Assembly: GCF_023716465.1 (NCBI RefSeq)
Contig: NZ_CP092415.1
Coordinates: forward strand, 3,325,501 to 3,389,500
DNA from: Flagellimonas marinaquae
Lineage (GTDB): Bacteria; Bacteroidota; Bacteroidia; Flavobacteriales; Flavobacteriaceae
Length of the DNA stretch: 64,000 bases
Direction: 5' to 3'
In this document: positions 19,566 to 28,715 of the stretch, in pieces
Layout of the letters: every line of letters begins with the position of its first letter
How positions within the stretch are numbered: position 1 is the first letter of the stretch
The notes under the pieces: generated by a model
Told to the model about the DNA's origin: nothing
Seen by the model: the letters and a program-made list of their open reading frames with translations, nothing else
Database searches by the model: none
Program-made: the position numbers and the translations under genes

Positions 19566-20141
19566 CTATTCCAATATTTTTATCACTTTGCATGGGTTGC
19601 CGTACGCCAGCACGTTATCGGGAATATCTTTGGTTACGACGCTTCCTGCACCAATGGTCACATTGCTTCCTATGGTTACTCCAGGAAAAATTACGGAATT
19701 CCCGCCCACCCAAACATTATCGCCAATAGTCACTGGCTTGGTATAGGTGAGATAGCGGTTTTCGTTCTTGTTTTGAACAATTCTTTCTGAGGCCTTTAAT
19801 GGATGTGTGGCGGTATAGATTTGAACATACGGGGCGATTAGCCCGTTTTTGCCGATTTTGATTTTATTATTGTCCAAAAACATGCAATTGGTATTGACAA
19901 AGGTGTTTTCTCCAATGGAGATATTTTCTCCATAATCGCAATAAAATGGGATTTCTATCCAAACACCATGGGCCTTGTGTTCAAAAAGTTCGTTTAGAAT
20001 CCGCTCCCGTTCTTGGATTAGTTCGGAATTTAGATTATTGTAATCTTTCAGAAGTTTTCGTGCTTTATGATAGATTTTAATCAGTTCTGGGTCTCGGGAG
20101 TCGTAATATTCCCCATTTAGCATTTTTTCTTTTTCCGTCAC
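19566..20141 (-). CDS. Maltose/galactoside O-acetyltransferase family
   Basis: 191-aa hexapeptide-repeat acetyltransferase that transfers acetyl from acetyl-CoA to sugars, as a trimer. N-terminal cap starts MTEKEKMLNGEYYD, typical of Maa/LacA, followed by left-handed beta-helix turns (e.g. IGDNVWVGGNSVIFPGVTIG). The predicted catalytic His is in YTATHPLKASER. The start is GTG 20141; an ATG six codons later would cut the conserved cap, so GTG is preferred. Real substrate unknown. Confidence 0.9.
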   Translation of the reverse strand: MTEKEKMLNGEYYDSRDPELIKIYHKARKLLKDYNNLNSELIQERERILNELFEHKAHGVWIEIPFYCDYGENISIGENTFVNTNCMFLDNNKIKIGKNGLIAPYVQIYTATHPLKASERIVQNKNENRYLTYTKPVTIGDNVWVGGNSVIFPGVTIGSNVTIGAGSVVTKDIPDNVLAYGNPCKVIKILE

Positions 20142-20416
20142 AATTGGTTTTTTTAATGAAGTTCATCACCTTACGATGCCATTATCTTTTGGTGATTATA
20201 ATGTAAGTTATTGGTTTGACCCGATAGGCCTTAATTCTGTTTGGACAATGTAATATTATCGCTTAATCCTAAAGTATCAAAAGTAAGTTTTAGCACATAT
20301 TCAGTCAATATTCGTATCCGGTTTAACGAATTATTTTATCTTGATCAGGAACGACATCTGGAGAGGGATAGGCGTCATAAAATCTGTGGCGTACAATAAA
20401 TCAATTTACTACCAGA

Positions 20417-21331
20417 TCAGAATATGGACAATTCGGTCCGAGTGGTAAATTCTTCGAGAAAACGCATGCCTTTGTATGAGTTACCCTTTTGATTTAATGG
20501 GGGACTCCAAACTGCAATGGCGTATTCCTTGGGGTGTACGGCCACAATTCCACCGCCGACGCCACTTTTTCCGGGCAGCCCGACCCTAAAGGCGAAATCG
20601 CCGGATTCATCATAAAAACCACAAGTTTGCATAAGCGCATTTATTCTTTTGGTTTGGCTCCGGGTTATTATTCGGTTGTTCTTGTGCAGGGTGCAACCGC
20701 CATTTGCAAGGAACAAGAAAAGTTGGGATAATTCTTCACAACTCATTTCTATGGAACACATTTTAAAGTAAAAATCCAACACATCGGTTGGGTCGTTATC
20801 GATATTGTGAAAAGATTTTAAAAAATTACAAAGTGCCGCATTTCTGTACCCCACTTTTTTTTCGGATGCCGTTATTTTGTTTGAATATGCTATCGAATTG
20901 CTCTTGGACAGATTTTTAAGGAAGGCCAAAAAATCTTGTTGAGGGTTATTTAAACTGCTCATAAGCACATCGGTGACCACAAGTGCCCCAGCATTGATAA
21001 AGGGATTTCTTGGTATCCCATTTTCTACCTCAAGCTGAACAAGGGAGTTAAAAGCGGTTCCGGAGGGTTCAACCTTTACCCTCTGCCATAAATCCTCACC
21101 GAGCAAACTGTAGGCCATGGCCAAAGACAGTACTTTTACTATACTTTGTATGGAAAATTTGTCATGGTAATTACCAACACCAAAGTTCAAGTGGTTGGTT
21201 GTAGAAATATGGACTCCGAACGAGTCTGGGTCAACATTTTTGAGCTCGGGAATATAGGAGGCCAGTTTGCCTTTGTCTTCAATACCTTTTGTCCTATCAA
21301 AAACGCTTTGAACAATCTCTTTAATATCCAC
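20417..21331 (-). CDS. glsA: Glutaminase
   Basis: 304-aa glutaminase of the serine beta-lactamase-like fold, converting L-glutamine to glutamate and ammonia in the cytoplasm. The Ser-x-x-Lys pair is in FSIQSIVKVLSLA near residue 62. NPFINAGALV near residue 109 and the Gly-rich GKSGVGGGIVAV near 258 are family signatures. The start is GTG at 21331; no ATG is better placed. Length matches the family. Single-gene unit. Confidence 0.93.
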   Translation of the reverse strand: MDIKEIVQSVFDRTKGIEDKGKLASYIPELKNVDPDSFGVHISTTNHLNFGVGNYHDKFSIQSIVKVLSLAMAYSLLGEDLWQRVKVEPSGTAFNSLVQLEVENGIPRNPFINAGALVVTDVLMSSLNNPQQDFLAFLKNLSKSNSIAYSNKITASEKKVGYRNAALCNFLKSFHNIDNDPTDVLDFYFKMCSIEMSCEELSQLFLFLANGGCTLHKNNRIITRSQTKRINALMQTCGFYDESGDFAFRVGLPGKSGVGGGIVAVHPKEYAIAVWSPPLNQKGNSYKGMRFLEEFTTRTELSIF

Positions 21332-21458
21332 AATTTAGTTTTTACGGCTATTTAGAATAGTATGTTGTAAGTTACTATTTTAAAAATGGTAATTTATTAT
21401 AGAACTTATCAAGAATCTTAAAAAGTATAATAACGAACCGCTGGGCATTAGGCTTATA

Positions 21459-22094
21459 TCAGTGCTGCTGGTTTAGTCGGATTTTTCGTTTTCCTTCCCG
21501 GTACAACCCAACAATCAAACCTACTACACCAATTAAAAGGCAAATTAAGGCCCAAAATCCAATATTATATTGGTCGATCAATACTCTATAGGTAAAGGTA
21601 AAAACGAATAGAATTGACCCAAGAATTTGCCAATGGACGTCTTTTTCCAATCTTTCCCCAGTGTCAATGTGCGGCTGTAAATTAAATATAATTTTGATCT
21701 CGTTCCACTCCCAGAGTATGAGCCAAATATTGCCCAGCAGCATTAGCCCGGTGACCACAGGTGTATAGGCAAAGGAATAGGATAATGTTATTACGAAGAC
21801 ATTTAATATGATTGGAAAATTGATCAACGCTCCTAGTTTTGAAAATCTCTGGGTCATTAATAACAACCCGGCAATCAACTGACCCATTCCGATGAATTTC
21901 CAATATAAACCGGATTGGTACATAGTTTCAAAAAAATGCCAAGCACTATGTATGGGGTACATTTCACCACTTTCAGTTGTAAATCGATGTCCTTTTATTT
22001 TTATAAGACTGGCAAAAACAAATGCTCCGCCTATTAAATATCTTGTATAAACAACACAGATCTGCTGTAATATTTTCTCTTTAATTCTATTCAT
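21459..22094 (-). CDS. DoxX-like membrane protein
   Basis: 211 aa with about five to six hydrophobic spans. The N-terminal half (YTRYLIGGAFVFASLIKIKGHRF and the following FETMYQSGLYWKFIGMGQLI segment) matches the DoxX-like four-helix fold. The extra C-terminal helices end in a basic tail. Members of this superfamily are poorly characterised; some relate to respiration or thiol stress. Substrate unknown. Confidence 0.7.
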   Translation of the reverse strand: MNRIKEKILQQICVVYTRYLIGGAFVFASLIKIKGHRFTTESGEMYPIHSAWHFFETMYQSGLYWKFIGMGQLIAGLLLMTQRFSKLGALINFPIILNVFVITLSYSFAYTPVVTGLMLLGNIWLILWEWNEIKIIFNLQPHIDTGERLEKDVHWQILGSILFVFTFTYRVLIDQYNIGFWALICLLIGVVGLIVGLYREGKRKIRLNQQH

Positions 22095-22240
22095 TTTGTT
22101 CGTTGGTCCTATGTAGACGAATAGAATATTGGTTTGTTACTTTAAAGTAAAATCTAGAGCGTTTTAGGGTCTGATTCTGGGTCGTTATGCCTATAATATG
22201 CCGTGCACGAAAGAGCAGAGAAATCTCCCTAAAACCTATC

Positions 22241-23083
22241 TTATTTTTTAAGGGTAGTTGGGGTTCTTTTATCCGGTGCCGATGTTGTTCTCTTAATATT
22301 GATAAAAGGGCTTTTGATTAAATAGAGAAAAGTCTGCTTGTTATCGTCTTCGAATTCGACCAAGCCAAACTTCATTTTTTCCAAAGGCATTGTTTTGAAG
22401 GTACCAAAAATTCGATCCCAGAGGATAAAAATGTCGGCATAATTGGAGTCGGTGTAGAATTGATCTTGTTGATGGTGCACCCTATGATGGTCGGGCATTA
22501 CAAAAATCAATCCAAATGTAGAGTTCAACCATTTTGGGTAGTTTAAATTCGCGTGCTCAAAAAAGAAGAAAATATAAAGTATGAAATAGTACAACGCCAT
22601 AGAAAAAACATCAGTGCCAAAAACTGCTGCAGTGACAATATTTCCAAGTCCGAATACCATGGTCAGCTCAATGGGATGAAATCGAAAAACGGTCGAAGAA
22701 TCCATGGTGGTATCGCTATGATGAACTCTATGGAACCTCCAAAGCAAAGGTATTTTATGGGTGGCCCTGTGTATCCAATACGCCGTAATATCGTAAAATG
22801 CCACGGAAACAATCAACTTTGCCCATATAGGCAGTTCAAAAAGATAAAGGAGCCCCACGCCATTGTTGTTCAACCAATCAATTGAGAATACCTGAAACGT
22901 AACAAAAAAAATGTTTATGCCTACCAGTACAATTTGGAACAGCACATTCTGTAATAGATGATGGGCCCTTTTCTGGAAATTGAATGGTGACCCCATTATT
23001 TGTTCCAGGGTAAAAAACAGGGCGATCAATCCTATAATAATGTAATTGGGATCAATACCCAGCAATCTATTTAGAAACTCCAT
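22241..23083 (-). CDS. Sterol desaturase / fatty acid hydroxylase family
   Basis: 280-aa integral membrane di-iron enzyme of the fatty acid hydroxylase superfamily. The His clusters are visible in order: HRATH, HRVHH and HHRVHH, with a further His in HANLNYP. Four to five membrane spans. Family members hydroxylate or desaturate lipids such as sterols, carotenoids and fatty acids. In Bacteroidota the substrate is not predictable from sequence. Confidence 0.88.
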   Translation of the reverse strand: MEFLNRLLGIDPNYIIIGLIALFFTLEQIMGSPFNFQKRAHHLLQNVLFQIVLVGINIFFVTFQVFSIDWLNNNGVGLLYLFELPIWAKLIVSVAFYDITAYWIHRATHKIPLLWRFHRVHHSDTTMDSSTVFRFHPIELTMVFGLGNIVTAAVFGTDVFSMALYYFILYIFFFFEHANLNYPKWLNSTFGLIFVMPDHHRVHHQQDQFYTDSNYADIFILWDRIFGTFKTMPLEKMKFGLVEFEDDNKQTFLYLIKSPFINIKRTTSAPDKRTPTTLKK

Positions 23084-23292
23084 GTCTGTACTTGTTTTGT
23101 TTTTAATTTTTATATTTTATGTTCTGATGGATATAAAAGCGTGGGCTTCATTGAAAAATATGTATTCCTTTTGACAAATTGGTAGAGTATCCAATGAACA
23201 AACGGCGTCAATACCATGGCCAGTTGCCGCTTTCCATTCCAATTGCTCAATATGCTCCTATACGTATATTTTCGATGCCGTATGCTCGTCTT

Positions 23293-23811
23293 TTATTCAG
23301 ATTTATGAACTTCAAGTTCGATTTCTACCATAAATTCCGGCAATGCCAACCCCTTTACTTCGAGCCAAGAACCAGTTGGAAATCCATTTTTGTATATTTC
23401 GGCGCGGTAGGCAGATTTTTCTATCATTTGTGCCATATCGGTTGTAAAAATGTCTTCTTTTACTACATCGTCAAATGAGCAACCATAGTGGTTTAATATT
23501 TTTTCCAAATCAGCATAACAATTTTTTATCTGCTGTTCCAAATCTCCTATGGCGGTCGGGTTACCTTCATCATCCATGCTAACAGCTCCAGAAATTTTAA
23601 TAGTATTTCCAATTTTTACGGCGTGAGAATATCCATAGGCCTTTTCTATATCTGGCCTTAACAAAAAATATTCAGGTTTTTCGGATTCAACTATTGTTTC
23701 GTTTTCAATTTCTTTGGTTTGCTGCTGCTGCTTTTGTTCACAGCTTTGAAACACCAAAGTGAAGATTACAAGTGTTGAGGATAAGATTAGTTTGGCGGTC
23801 GTTTTTTTCAT
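23293..23811 (-). CDS. RidA-family protein with lipoprotein signal
   Basis: 172 aa: an N-terminal lipoprotein signal (lipobox around FQSC, Cys ~24), a Gln/Glu linker, and a ~125-residue Rid/YjgF domain with the HAVKIGNTIKISGAVSMD segment. Cytoplasmic RidA hydrolyses enamine/imine intermediates; exported lipoprotein forms exist but their role is unknown. The usual catalytic Arg is not obvious (the C-terminal LEVKGLALPEF region differs from the RidA consensus). It lies next to the distal end of the cassette array, but no array element flanks its 3' side. Confidence 0.8.
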   Translation of the reverse strand: MKKTTAKLILSSTLVIFTLVFQSCEQKQQQQTKEIENETIVESEKPEYFLLRPDIEKAYGYSHAVKIGNTIKISGAVSMDDEGNPTAIGDLEQQIKNCYADLEKILNHYGCSFDDVVKEDIFTTDMAQMIEKSAYRAEIYKNGFPTGSWLEVKGLALPEFMVEIELEVHKSE

Positions 23812-23952
23812 AATTGTGATTGTTTAATGTTTACTTTGGTCAGTTTTGGACTGTCCCGTTTATAATGGAGCTATCCCAGTTTGTTTTTACCGGGTAGTTT
23901 GTATTTAATTTTCCAATAATCTTGGCATTGGTCAGTGATTGGCAATACATAT

Positions 23953-24329
23953 GCACAACAACCGATAATAACTTCGAATAGAGCAGGAATGCGTCGCATT
24001 TGCTCTAAACGAATTTTTAATTTGTTAGGGGGGAGTTTGTTTAAAGTTAGTAAGATTCCGTTAACATTCCCTAAAACATTTAAGGAAAGTGAACAATTAG
24101 TATGTTGAAAACAAAAAAGTCACGTTCATTTTATAAAAAAGCATATAAATAATGTTTAAACAGTTGTTTTGATCACACTAAGTTTGGATTGCTTTAGAAG
24201 AAAGTAAGGTCTTCGGGAATTGTATCGAACAAATTGTTGAAGTTGGTGCTTTCTATTGCGGAATCGGTGATGTGAACCAGGTATGGAAATTGGCTCAAAA
24301 GACATTTTTAGTCCAGTTCTTTGTTGTAT
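23953..24329 (-). repeat. attC-like element 13 (long type, distal copy)
   Basis: 377-bp element from GCACAAC (23953) to GTTGTAT (24323-24329), homologous throughout to the element at 26478-26855. Inside is a conserved small hairpin (23982-24006) with AATGCG/CGCATT arms. It is the last recognisable element away from the recombinase. Confidence 0.65.
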
Positions 24330-24332
24330 ATA

Positions 24333-24827
24333 TTATTTTTCCAATTTATTAGTTGTGGCTACTTCTCTGTGTAATTTCCATTTCCCATCATTCTTATCCT
24401 TTTTTAATATAGCTAAGAAAGTATCCTCAATTTCTACCGGTTCACCTTGCTCATTGGTATAATACACAGAACTCGTTCCAAAGTCATATGCTACGCTGTC
24501 ACTTACAATTATTGTTTCTTTAGGATTCATAATTAAACTGTCGTAACTAAAAGAGCCGACAGGTTCATTTCGTAAACGTTTGTATTCTTCCCAAGTTCCA
24601 CAAATAGGTGTTAAAGATATTATATCTTTAGTGCCAAAATTTCTTAAATCAGCGTAACGTTTTTCTTTAATGGCCAATTGAAATCCATTCCGAGTTTCTT
24701 CAATGGAGGCTAATTCAGCTTGAATGTCAAATTTATTTACATCAGTCGATTTGATTTCTGATCGATTGTTTTTTCCATTACAAGAAATAAGAAATAATGT
24801 CAGAAGTATTAGTAATAAGTTTTTCAT
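24333..24827 (-). CDS. DUF4440/NTF2-like lipoprotein
   Basis: 164 aa with a lipoprotein signal (lipobox LISC, Cys16). The body of ~120 residues fits the NTF2-like DUF4440 fold: an N-terminal helix (ASIEETRNGFQLAIKEKRYADL) and beta strands ending DGKWKLHREVATTNK. Such domains bind small ligands or dimerise; no enzymatic residues are evident. It follows the AlkC-like gene by 26 bp with no palindromic element between, so the two form one cassette. The stop lies a few bases from the GTT core of the next element. Confidence 0.75.
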   Translation of the reverse strand: MKNLLLILLTLFLISCNGKNNRSEIKSTDVNKFDIQAELASIEETRNGFQLAIKEKRYADLRNFGTKDIISLTPICGTWEEYKRLRNEPVGSFSYDSLIMNPKETIIVSDSVAYDFGTSSVYYTNEQGEPVEIEDTFLAILKKDKNDGKWKLHREVATTNKLEK

Positions 24828-24853
24828 TTTATTTAAGTTTTAGTTGGTATAAG

Positions 24854-25627
24854 CTATTTAATCATTTTTATTGCCCAATCATCCCCTGTTTTTATTAAGT
24901 TTCTAAGGGCGTGTTTTACAATCCATTGCCTTTCCGTCGTCATTTCTTCTTGCTTCCAGCTTTCTACGATTTCCTTACCAACAGAAAAGTTATCTTTAAG
25001 TATGTCGTTTAAACAATTAGCTACAGATTTTTGAACATATTTGGATGTATCATCTTTTAAGTTTTCTAAAATAGGAGTTATTGGGGATGGATCTTGAATA
25101 AAAACATCTAGTTTTTTTGCCCAAGGCAATCTAGGTCTTACTCCTTCACTTGCCAACCGTCGAATATGAAAGTTTGAGTGTTTTGACCACTTTACCATTT
25201 GCTTTAGTGTTTTATCAAAGTGATGCAAAATATATGGGCGAATAGCATATTCGCTTGTATTCCTTTTGGTTATTTCTTCTAAGGCGTTCATCGATTTTTC
25301 AAAATCATTTAAACCATATTTTTCTACATATTTTGCGATGGGCATTACCCAATAATACTCAGTGAACATTCCAGTTTCATTGCTGTTTTCTGGACCTAAT
25401 ATGTTAATTAGTTGGGGGAGTCCTAAGTTGTAATCCTGCTCAAAACTATTATGCAATTGGTCTGCAATTAATTCTACTCTACCTTTTAGCTCAAGAAAAT
25501 CTAATTTCGATTCAATGTTGTGTATTAGAACTGTTTTGTTGAAAGCAGAATTATTTGAAGATAATTTTTCTGCAAGTTGGGTAACTAAACCTTTATCAAA
25601 CCAATATTTTAATTTTTTATAGGCCAC
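24854..25627 (-). CDS. DNA alkylation repair protein (AlkC-like)
   Basis: 257-aa all-helical HEAT-like repeat protein of the AlkC/AlkD DNA glycosylase superfamily, which removes alkylated bases without base flipping in AlkD. The HIRRLASEGVRPRLPWAKK segment near residue 150 is the family signature, followed by DDTSKYVQKSVANCLND, a HEAT repeat lining the DNA. GTG start at 25627, just after the presumed cassette edge. A second alkylation-damage gene (Ada-like) is carried in the same array. Confidence 0.88.
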   Translation of the reverse strand: MAYKKLKYWFDKGLVTQLAEKLSSNNSAFNKTVLIHNIESKLDFLELKGRVELIADQLHNSFEQDYNLGLPQLINILGPENSNETGMFTEYYWVMPIAKYVEKYGLNDFEKSMNALEEITKRNTSEYAIRPYILHHFDKTLKQMVKWSKHSNFHIRRLASEGVRPRLPWAKKLDVFIQDPSPITPILENLKDDTSKYVQKSVANCLNDILKDNFSVGKEIVESWKQEEMTTERQWIVKHALRNLIKTGDDWAIKMIK

Positions 25628-25670
25628 TCTTTAGTTGGTTACAATGTGCTTATGCAATGTTGAGCTTTGG

Positions 25671-26453
25671 TTATTTTTTTATTTGGCTATCTAATACTTC
25701 AAGAATACGGTTAATCCTTTTCATTAAAGTTAAGGATTCTTGATTATTGAACATATTTAGTGTTAATGACCAAGCAATGTTACCTTCTAATTTTGAATCT
25801 CCCATAAGCTCATTGGTAGTCCTTGTTATGAGTTTTGATTTTCCAGGCACTAGGTTGTTAACTTGTTTGGATTCTAATAAGTTTTTTGGCGTGCCTTTCC
25901 AATAGGTGTATACCATATCACGCTGTATATCTACTTTATTTAAGTAAGGATACAGATCTTGTTCACAAAATCTAAGGAATATTTGCTCTACTTCTTGAAG
26001 TTGAATCACATCGGTGCTCCAATTAACGAGTAGTTGCTTTAACTCTTCGTCTTTCAAAATTTCGATATTTCCAGAGCTCACTAAGTCGTTTTGAATAGGG
26101 TCAAAGGTTGGGGGCTGAATAGTACTTAAGAAAACAAGGATACTATCGAGTTTGGCATTTTCCGGTTGATTATAATATTCCAATAATCGCCTACAATTTT
26201 CAATCAATGTATTTCTGAGTTGAATTTTATCAAGCAGTTGATCTCTATTGGATATAAATTCCTTTTCAAGTCTTTTTAAAATAGCTTGCTCCTTAATACT
26301 ATCTTTACGTTGCTCGTTCCAGTTGTTGATCTGTAATGCAATCAAAATTCCGATGACTACGAGTACAATTTCCCCAATCGCATATTTCAGGTACTTTCCA
26401 ATTTTCCCTTCGGATAGTAAGCTTTGTCTAATTTTCCTAAAGAATTTTATCAT
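25671..26453 (-). CDS. DUF6090 family membrane protein
   Basis: 260 aa. A short basic start (MIKFFRKIRQSLLSEGKIGKYL) leads into one transmembrane helix ending in the typical IGILIALQINNWNEQRK segment, then a ~200-residue helical domain. This N-terminal pattern defines DUF6090, a family expanded in Flavobacteria with no known role. A shorter relative is at 27759-28355 in the same array. Confidence 0.85.
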   Translation of the reverse strand: MIKFFRKIRQSLLSEGKIGKYLKYAIGEIVLVVIGILIALQINNWNEQRKDSIKEQAILKRLEKEFISNRDQLLDKIQLRNTLIENCRRLLEYYNQPENAKLDSILVFLSTIQPPTFDPIQNDLVSSGNIEILKDEELKQLLVNWSTDVIQLQEVEQIFLRFCEQDLYPYLNKVDIQRDMVYTYWKGTPKNLLESKQVNNLVPGKSKLITRTTNELMGDSKLEGNIAWSLTLNMFNNQESLTLMKRINRILEVLDSQIKK

Positions 26454-26477
26454 TTATTAGTGGTTGGTTATATCGAT

Positions 26478-26855
26478 GCACAACAATCGATAATAACTTC
26501 GAATAGGGCAGGAATGCGCCGCATTTGCTCTAAAGGAAATTATATGTTCTTAGGGGGAGATTTTGTTTAAAATTAGTAAGATTCCGTTAACCTTCCCTAA
26601 AACATTTAAGAAAATGAGGAATTACTTTTGTTGAAAACAAAAAAGTCACGTTCATTTTATAAAAATACGTATGTAAAAATGTATAAAAGTTGTTTTAGAT
26701 TACACTAAGCTTGAGCTGCTGCAGAGGAAAGTAAGGCCTATGGGAGTAGGGCGAACAAATTGTTGAAGTTGGTGCCTTCCATTACGGAACCAGGAATGAG
26801 AATTCTGTATGGAAATTGGGCCAAAGGACATTTTTGACTCAGACTTTTGTTATGT
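26478..26855 (-). repeat. attC-like element 12 (long type)
   Basis: 378-bp element from GCACAAC (26478-26484) to GTTATGT (26849-26855) in a 414-bp gene-free gap. It aligns over its whole length with the 377-bp element at 23953, including the GAATGCG-CGCATTTGCTC hairpin, the AACAAAAAAGTCACGTTCAT segment and a CAAATTGTTGAAGTTGGTGC segment near its right end. Confidence 0.65.
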
Positions 26856-26867
26856 GCCGTTTTAATT

Positions 26868-27578
26868 TTATTCGGTTATAGGTCTTATTCCAAAAATAAG
26901 TAAATACCCAATCATCCAAAATTCACCAATGGTTGCGGGTAGGGTAAGAAATCTATTGAAGCCAAAATCAATTCCTGCGTAGCGGATAACGGTGCTGATT
27001 AGATAGCCAATACCACCTAAAACAATAACCCTTCCTAACCACACTGGCATTCTTTTGGATTTAATGACCATAAACCCCATGGGAAATAGCCAAAGCCCAA
27101 AGAATAGACCACCAATACCCCAAGCATTTGAAATTATACTTTGAAAAACCTGAATAAGTAAAACTTTGTCTTCCAAAGTACCCGTGTCGGAATTGGCAAC
27201 GCCTAAAGCAGAGGCGATCGAAATTGCACTTATCATAATGGCTATGGCATTCACCATTCCCCATATACCGAGAGTCCATGCTTCCCATTCATATTTGTCT
27301 TTAAACAATTTGTAAAACCAAATTGCGGTAAGTGCTTGTGAAATTACTATAGCAAACTCTAATAGCAACCTAATTCTTGCAGTGGATTCTAGTTCCACTA
27401 AATTTGTTAATGTTTGTTCAGGATTGCCCGATACAAATATTTGAGAATGAAAGACCATAAACCCTAAAATCCCTGAAATAGCCATCATTAAATACCAAAC
27501 GCCAGTTATTCTTGCAGTTTTAATCGATTGCTTTTGTTCTTTATTTAAATCCACAGGTTGTTTGTTCATAGTGTTCAT
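26868..27578 (-). CDS. DUF4386 family membrane protein
   Basis: 236 aa with about six hydrophobic spans. The start ...KTARITGVWYLMMAISGILGF and the later MPVWLGRVIVLGGIGYLIST match DUF4386, a widespread integral membrane family without a known function. Two ATGs are possible (27578 or 27569). Alone in its cassette. Confidence 0.85.
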   Translation of the reverse strand: MNTMNKQPVDLNKEQKQSIKTARITGVWYLMMAISGILGFMVFHSQIFVSGNPEQTLTNLVELESTARIRLLLEFAIVISQALTAIWFYKLFKDKYEWEAWTLGIWGMVNAIAIMISAISIASALGVANSDTGTLEDKVLLIQVFQSIISNAWGIGGLFFGLWLFPMGFMVIKSKRMPVWLGRVIVLGGIGYLISTVIRYAGIDFGFNRFLTLPATIGEFWMIGYLLIFGIRPITE

Positions 27579-27633
27579 AATACATTTGACGATGTAACAG
27601 GATTATTGTTACAGTTTTGCTATAATGGCTTTC

Positions 27634-27759
27634 AATACCCTGCTAAACCCAGAACCTTATCAAATTGCATTTAGGTAAGGTTGGGTCGGTTTTTAGTTAT
27701 TTTCAATCGTGGAGCCGTAGGTTGCGGGTCCCAACGTATTCGTGTATGGCTAGTTGTCC
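27634..27759 (-). repeat. Degenerate attC-like elements 11 with truncated mini-cassette
   Basis: Contains a shortened form of the type I site (CCCTGCTAAACCC ... CAAATTGC to GTTGGGT at 27680-27686), then GTTGGGTCGG to TCCCAAC (27680-27735), a 56-bp remnant of the 273-bp unit's ORF-less segment. A 31-bp collapsed site ends GTTGTCC (27753-27759). Internal hairpins are deleted relative to the copies at 38.3 and 39.5 kb. Confidence 0.6.
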
Positions 27760-28355
27760 TATTTTTTTAATTCCTTAATTGCTTCAGTATATAGATTTCC
27801 TATAAGTTCTTCTTGTCCTGTTAGTTCCCAAAACCTCAATTGAAACTGAACTAGGCTCTGATCTATGTTTTCCATATTATGAGCATTTGTATCAAAATAG
27901 AAATCCATAATTTTTGCAATCGTTCTATTTGTCAACACATCTTGCATTGAATAAACGTAGGTCAGCTTTTGTGTTGTTTCAAAATCAAATTCAGCAATTA
28001 TTCCTGTTGATTTAGCCGATTCCCAAGCAGTATTGGTCAAAATGGCATCAATCAAACTTTCGTTTTTAGTCAATACTCCCAGATTTAGGTAATTATATTT
28101 CATTAATTCCGTTTTTAGGCTGTCATTCCTTCCTTCAATTACCTCATTAATCCGGTTTCTTATTTCTATGTGTTGTTCTTTCCAATTTTTTAATATGGCC
28201 GAATTCCGATATAATTCCTTCCTAAGACTTTCAATGGCAACGGTCTTTTTCTTGTTAGTTTTATAGTCTTCGAATAACTTGTTTATTAACAAAGCAAATA
28301 GCACGCTAAAGACAATTAGCAATCCTTCGGCAAAATATTTTTTGAAGTTGTTCAT
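27759..28355 (-). CDS. DUF6090-like membrane protein
   Basis: 198 aa with one transmembrane helix (EGLLIVFSVLFALLINKLFEDY) and a helical domain, the same layout as the DUF6090 protein at 25671-26453 but shorter and distant. ATG 28355 lies 14 bp inside the GGCCAAC edge of the next element, as expected for a cassette gene. Function unknown. Confidence 0.75.
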   Translation of the reverse strand: MNNFKKYFAEGLLIVFSVLFALLINKLFEDYKTNKKKTVAIESLRKELYRNSAILKNWKEQHIEIRNRINEVIEGRNDSLKTELMKYNYLNLGVLTKNESLIDAILTNTAWESAKSTGIIAEFDFETTQKLTYVYSMQDVLTNRTIAKIMDFYFDTNAHNMENIDQSLVQFQLRFWELTGQEELIGNLYTEAIKELKK

Positions 28356-28368
28356 GATAAAGCATAGT

Positions 28369-28701
28369 GGCCAACGCTCTGCTAAACGCAGTTACGTTCT
28401 TGGATGAAAATTTATGGTGACTGAAAGTTACGTATAAATTTTAATGCCAAGTATAGCGTTATCAAATTGCATTTATGTGTAAGATTGGGGTGGATGTCCA
28501 AGGGGCGGGAAATTGTGGAACCTATTGTTCCTATGTGCTTTCTCATCGTGCAAGCAACAAGACCTGTTGGGAAATCTATTAACGTTTGACAGGGAAGGGG
28601 AAGAGCAATAAACTGGCTTTATACGGAATACCTTACGATGAGCACTATGTATCGAAATTGAACTAAAAGAACTTGTTCTTTAACTCAGTTCTTTGTTGTA
28701 A
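28369..28701 (-). repeat. attC-like element 10 (mosaic, 333 bp)
   Basis: In a 360-bp gap without genes. The left part has the type I arm (GCTCTGCTAAACGCAG ... GTTATCAAATTGC) and a segment like the 273-bp unit (CCAAGGGGCGGGAA). The right end CAGTTCTTTGTTGTAAG resembles the long elements at 24.3 and 26.8 kb. It therefore looks like an old composite. Cores: GGCCAAC at 28369, GTTGTAA at 28695. Confidence 0.6.
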
Positions 28702-28715
28702 GTAGTTTTTATTGG

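Noticed and set aside
23293..23811. RidA-like gene as the last cassette of the array
   Set aside because: It has the array's orientation, but no palindromic element or GTT/AAC edge is visible on its 3' side, so it is left outside.
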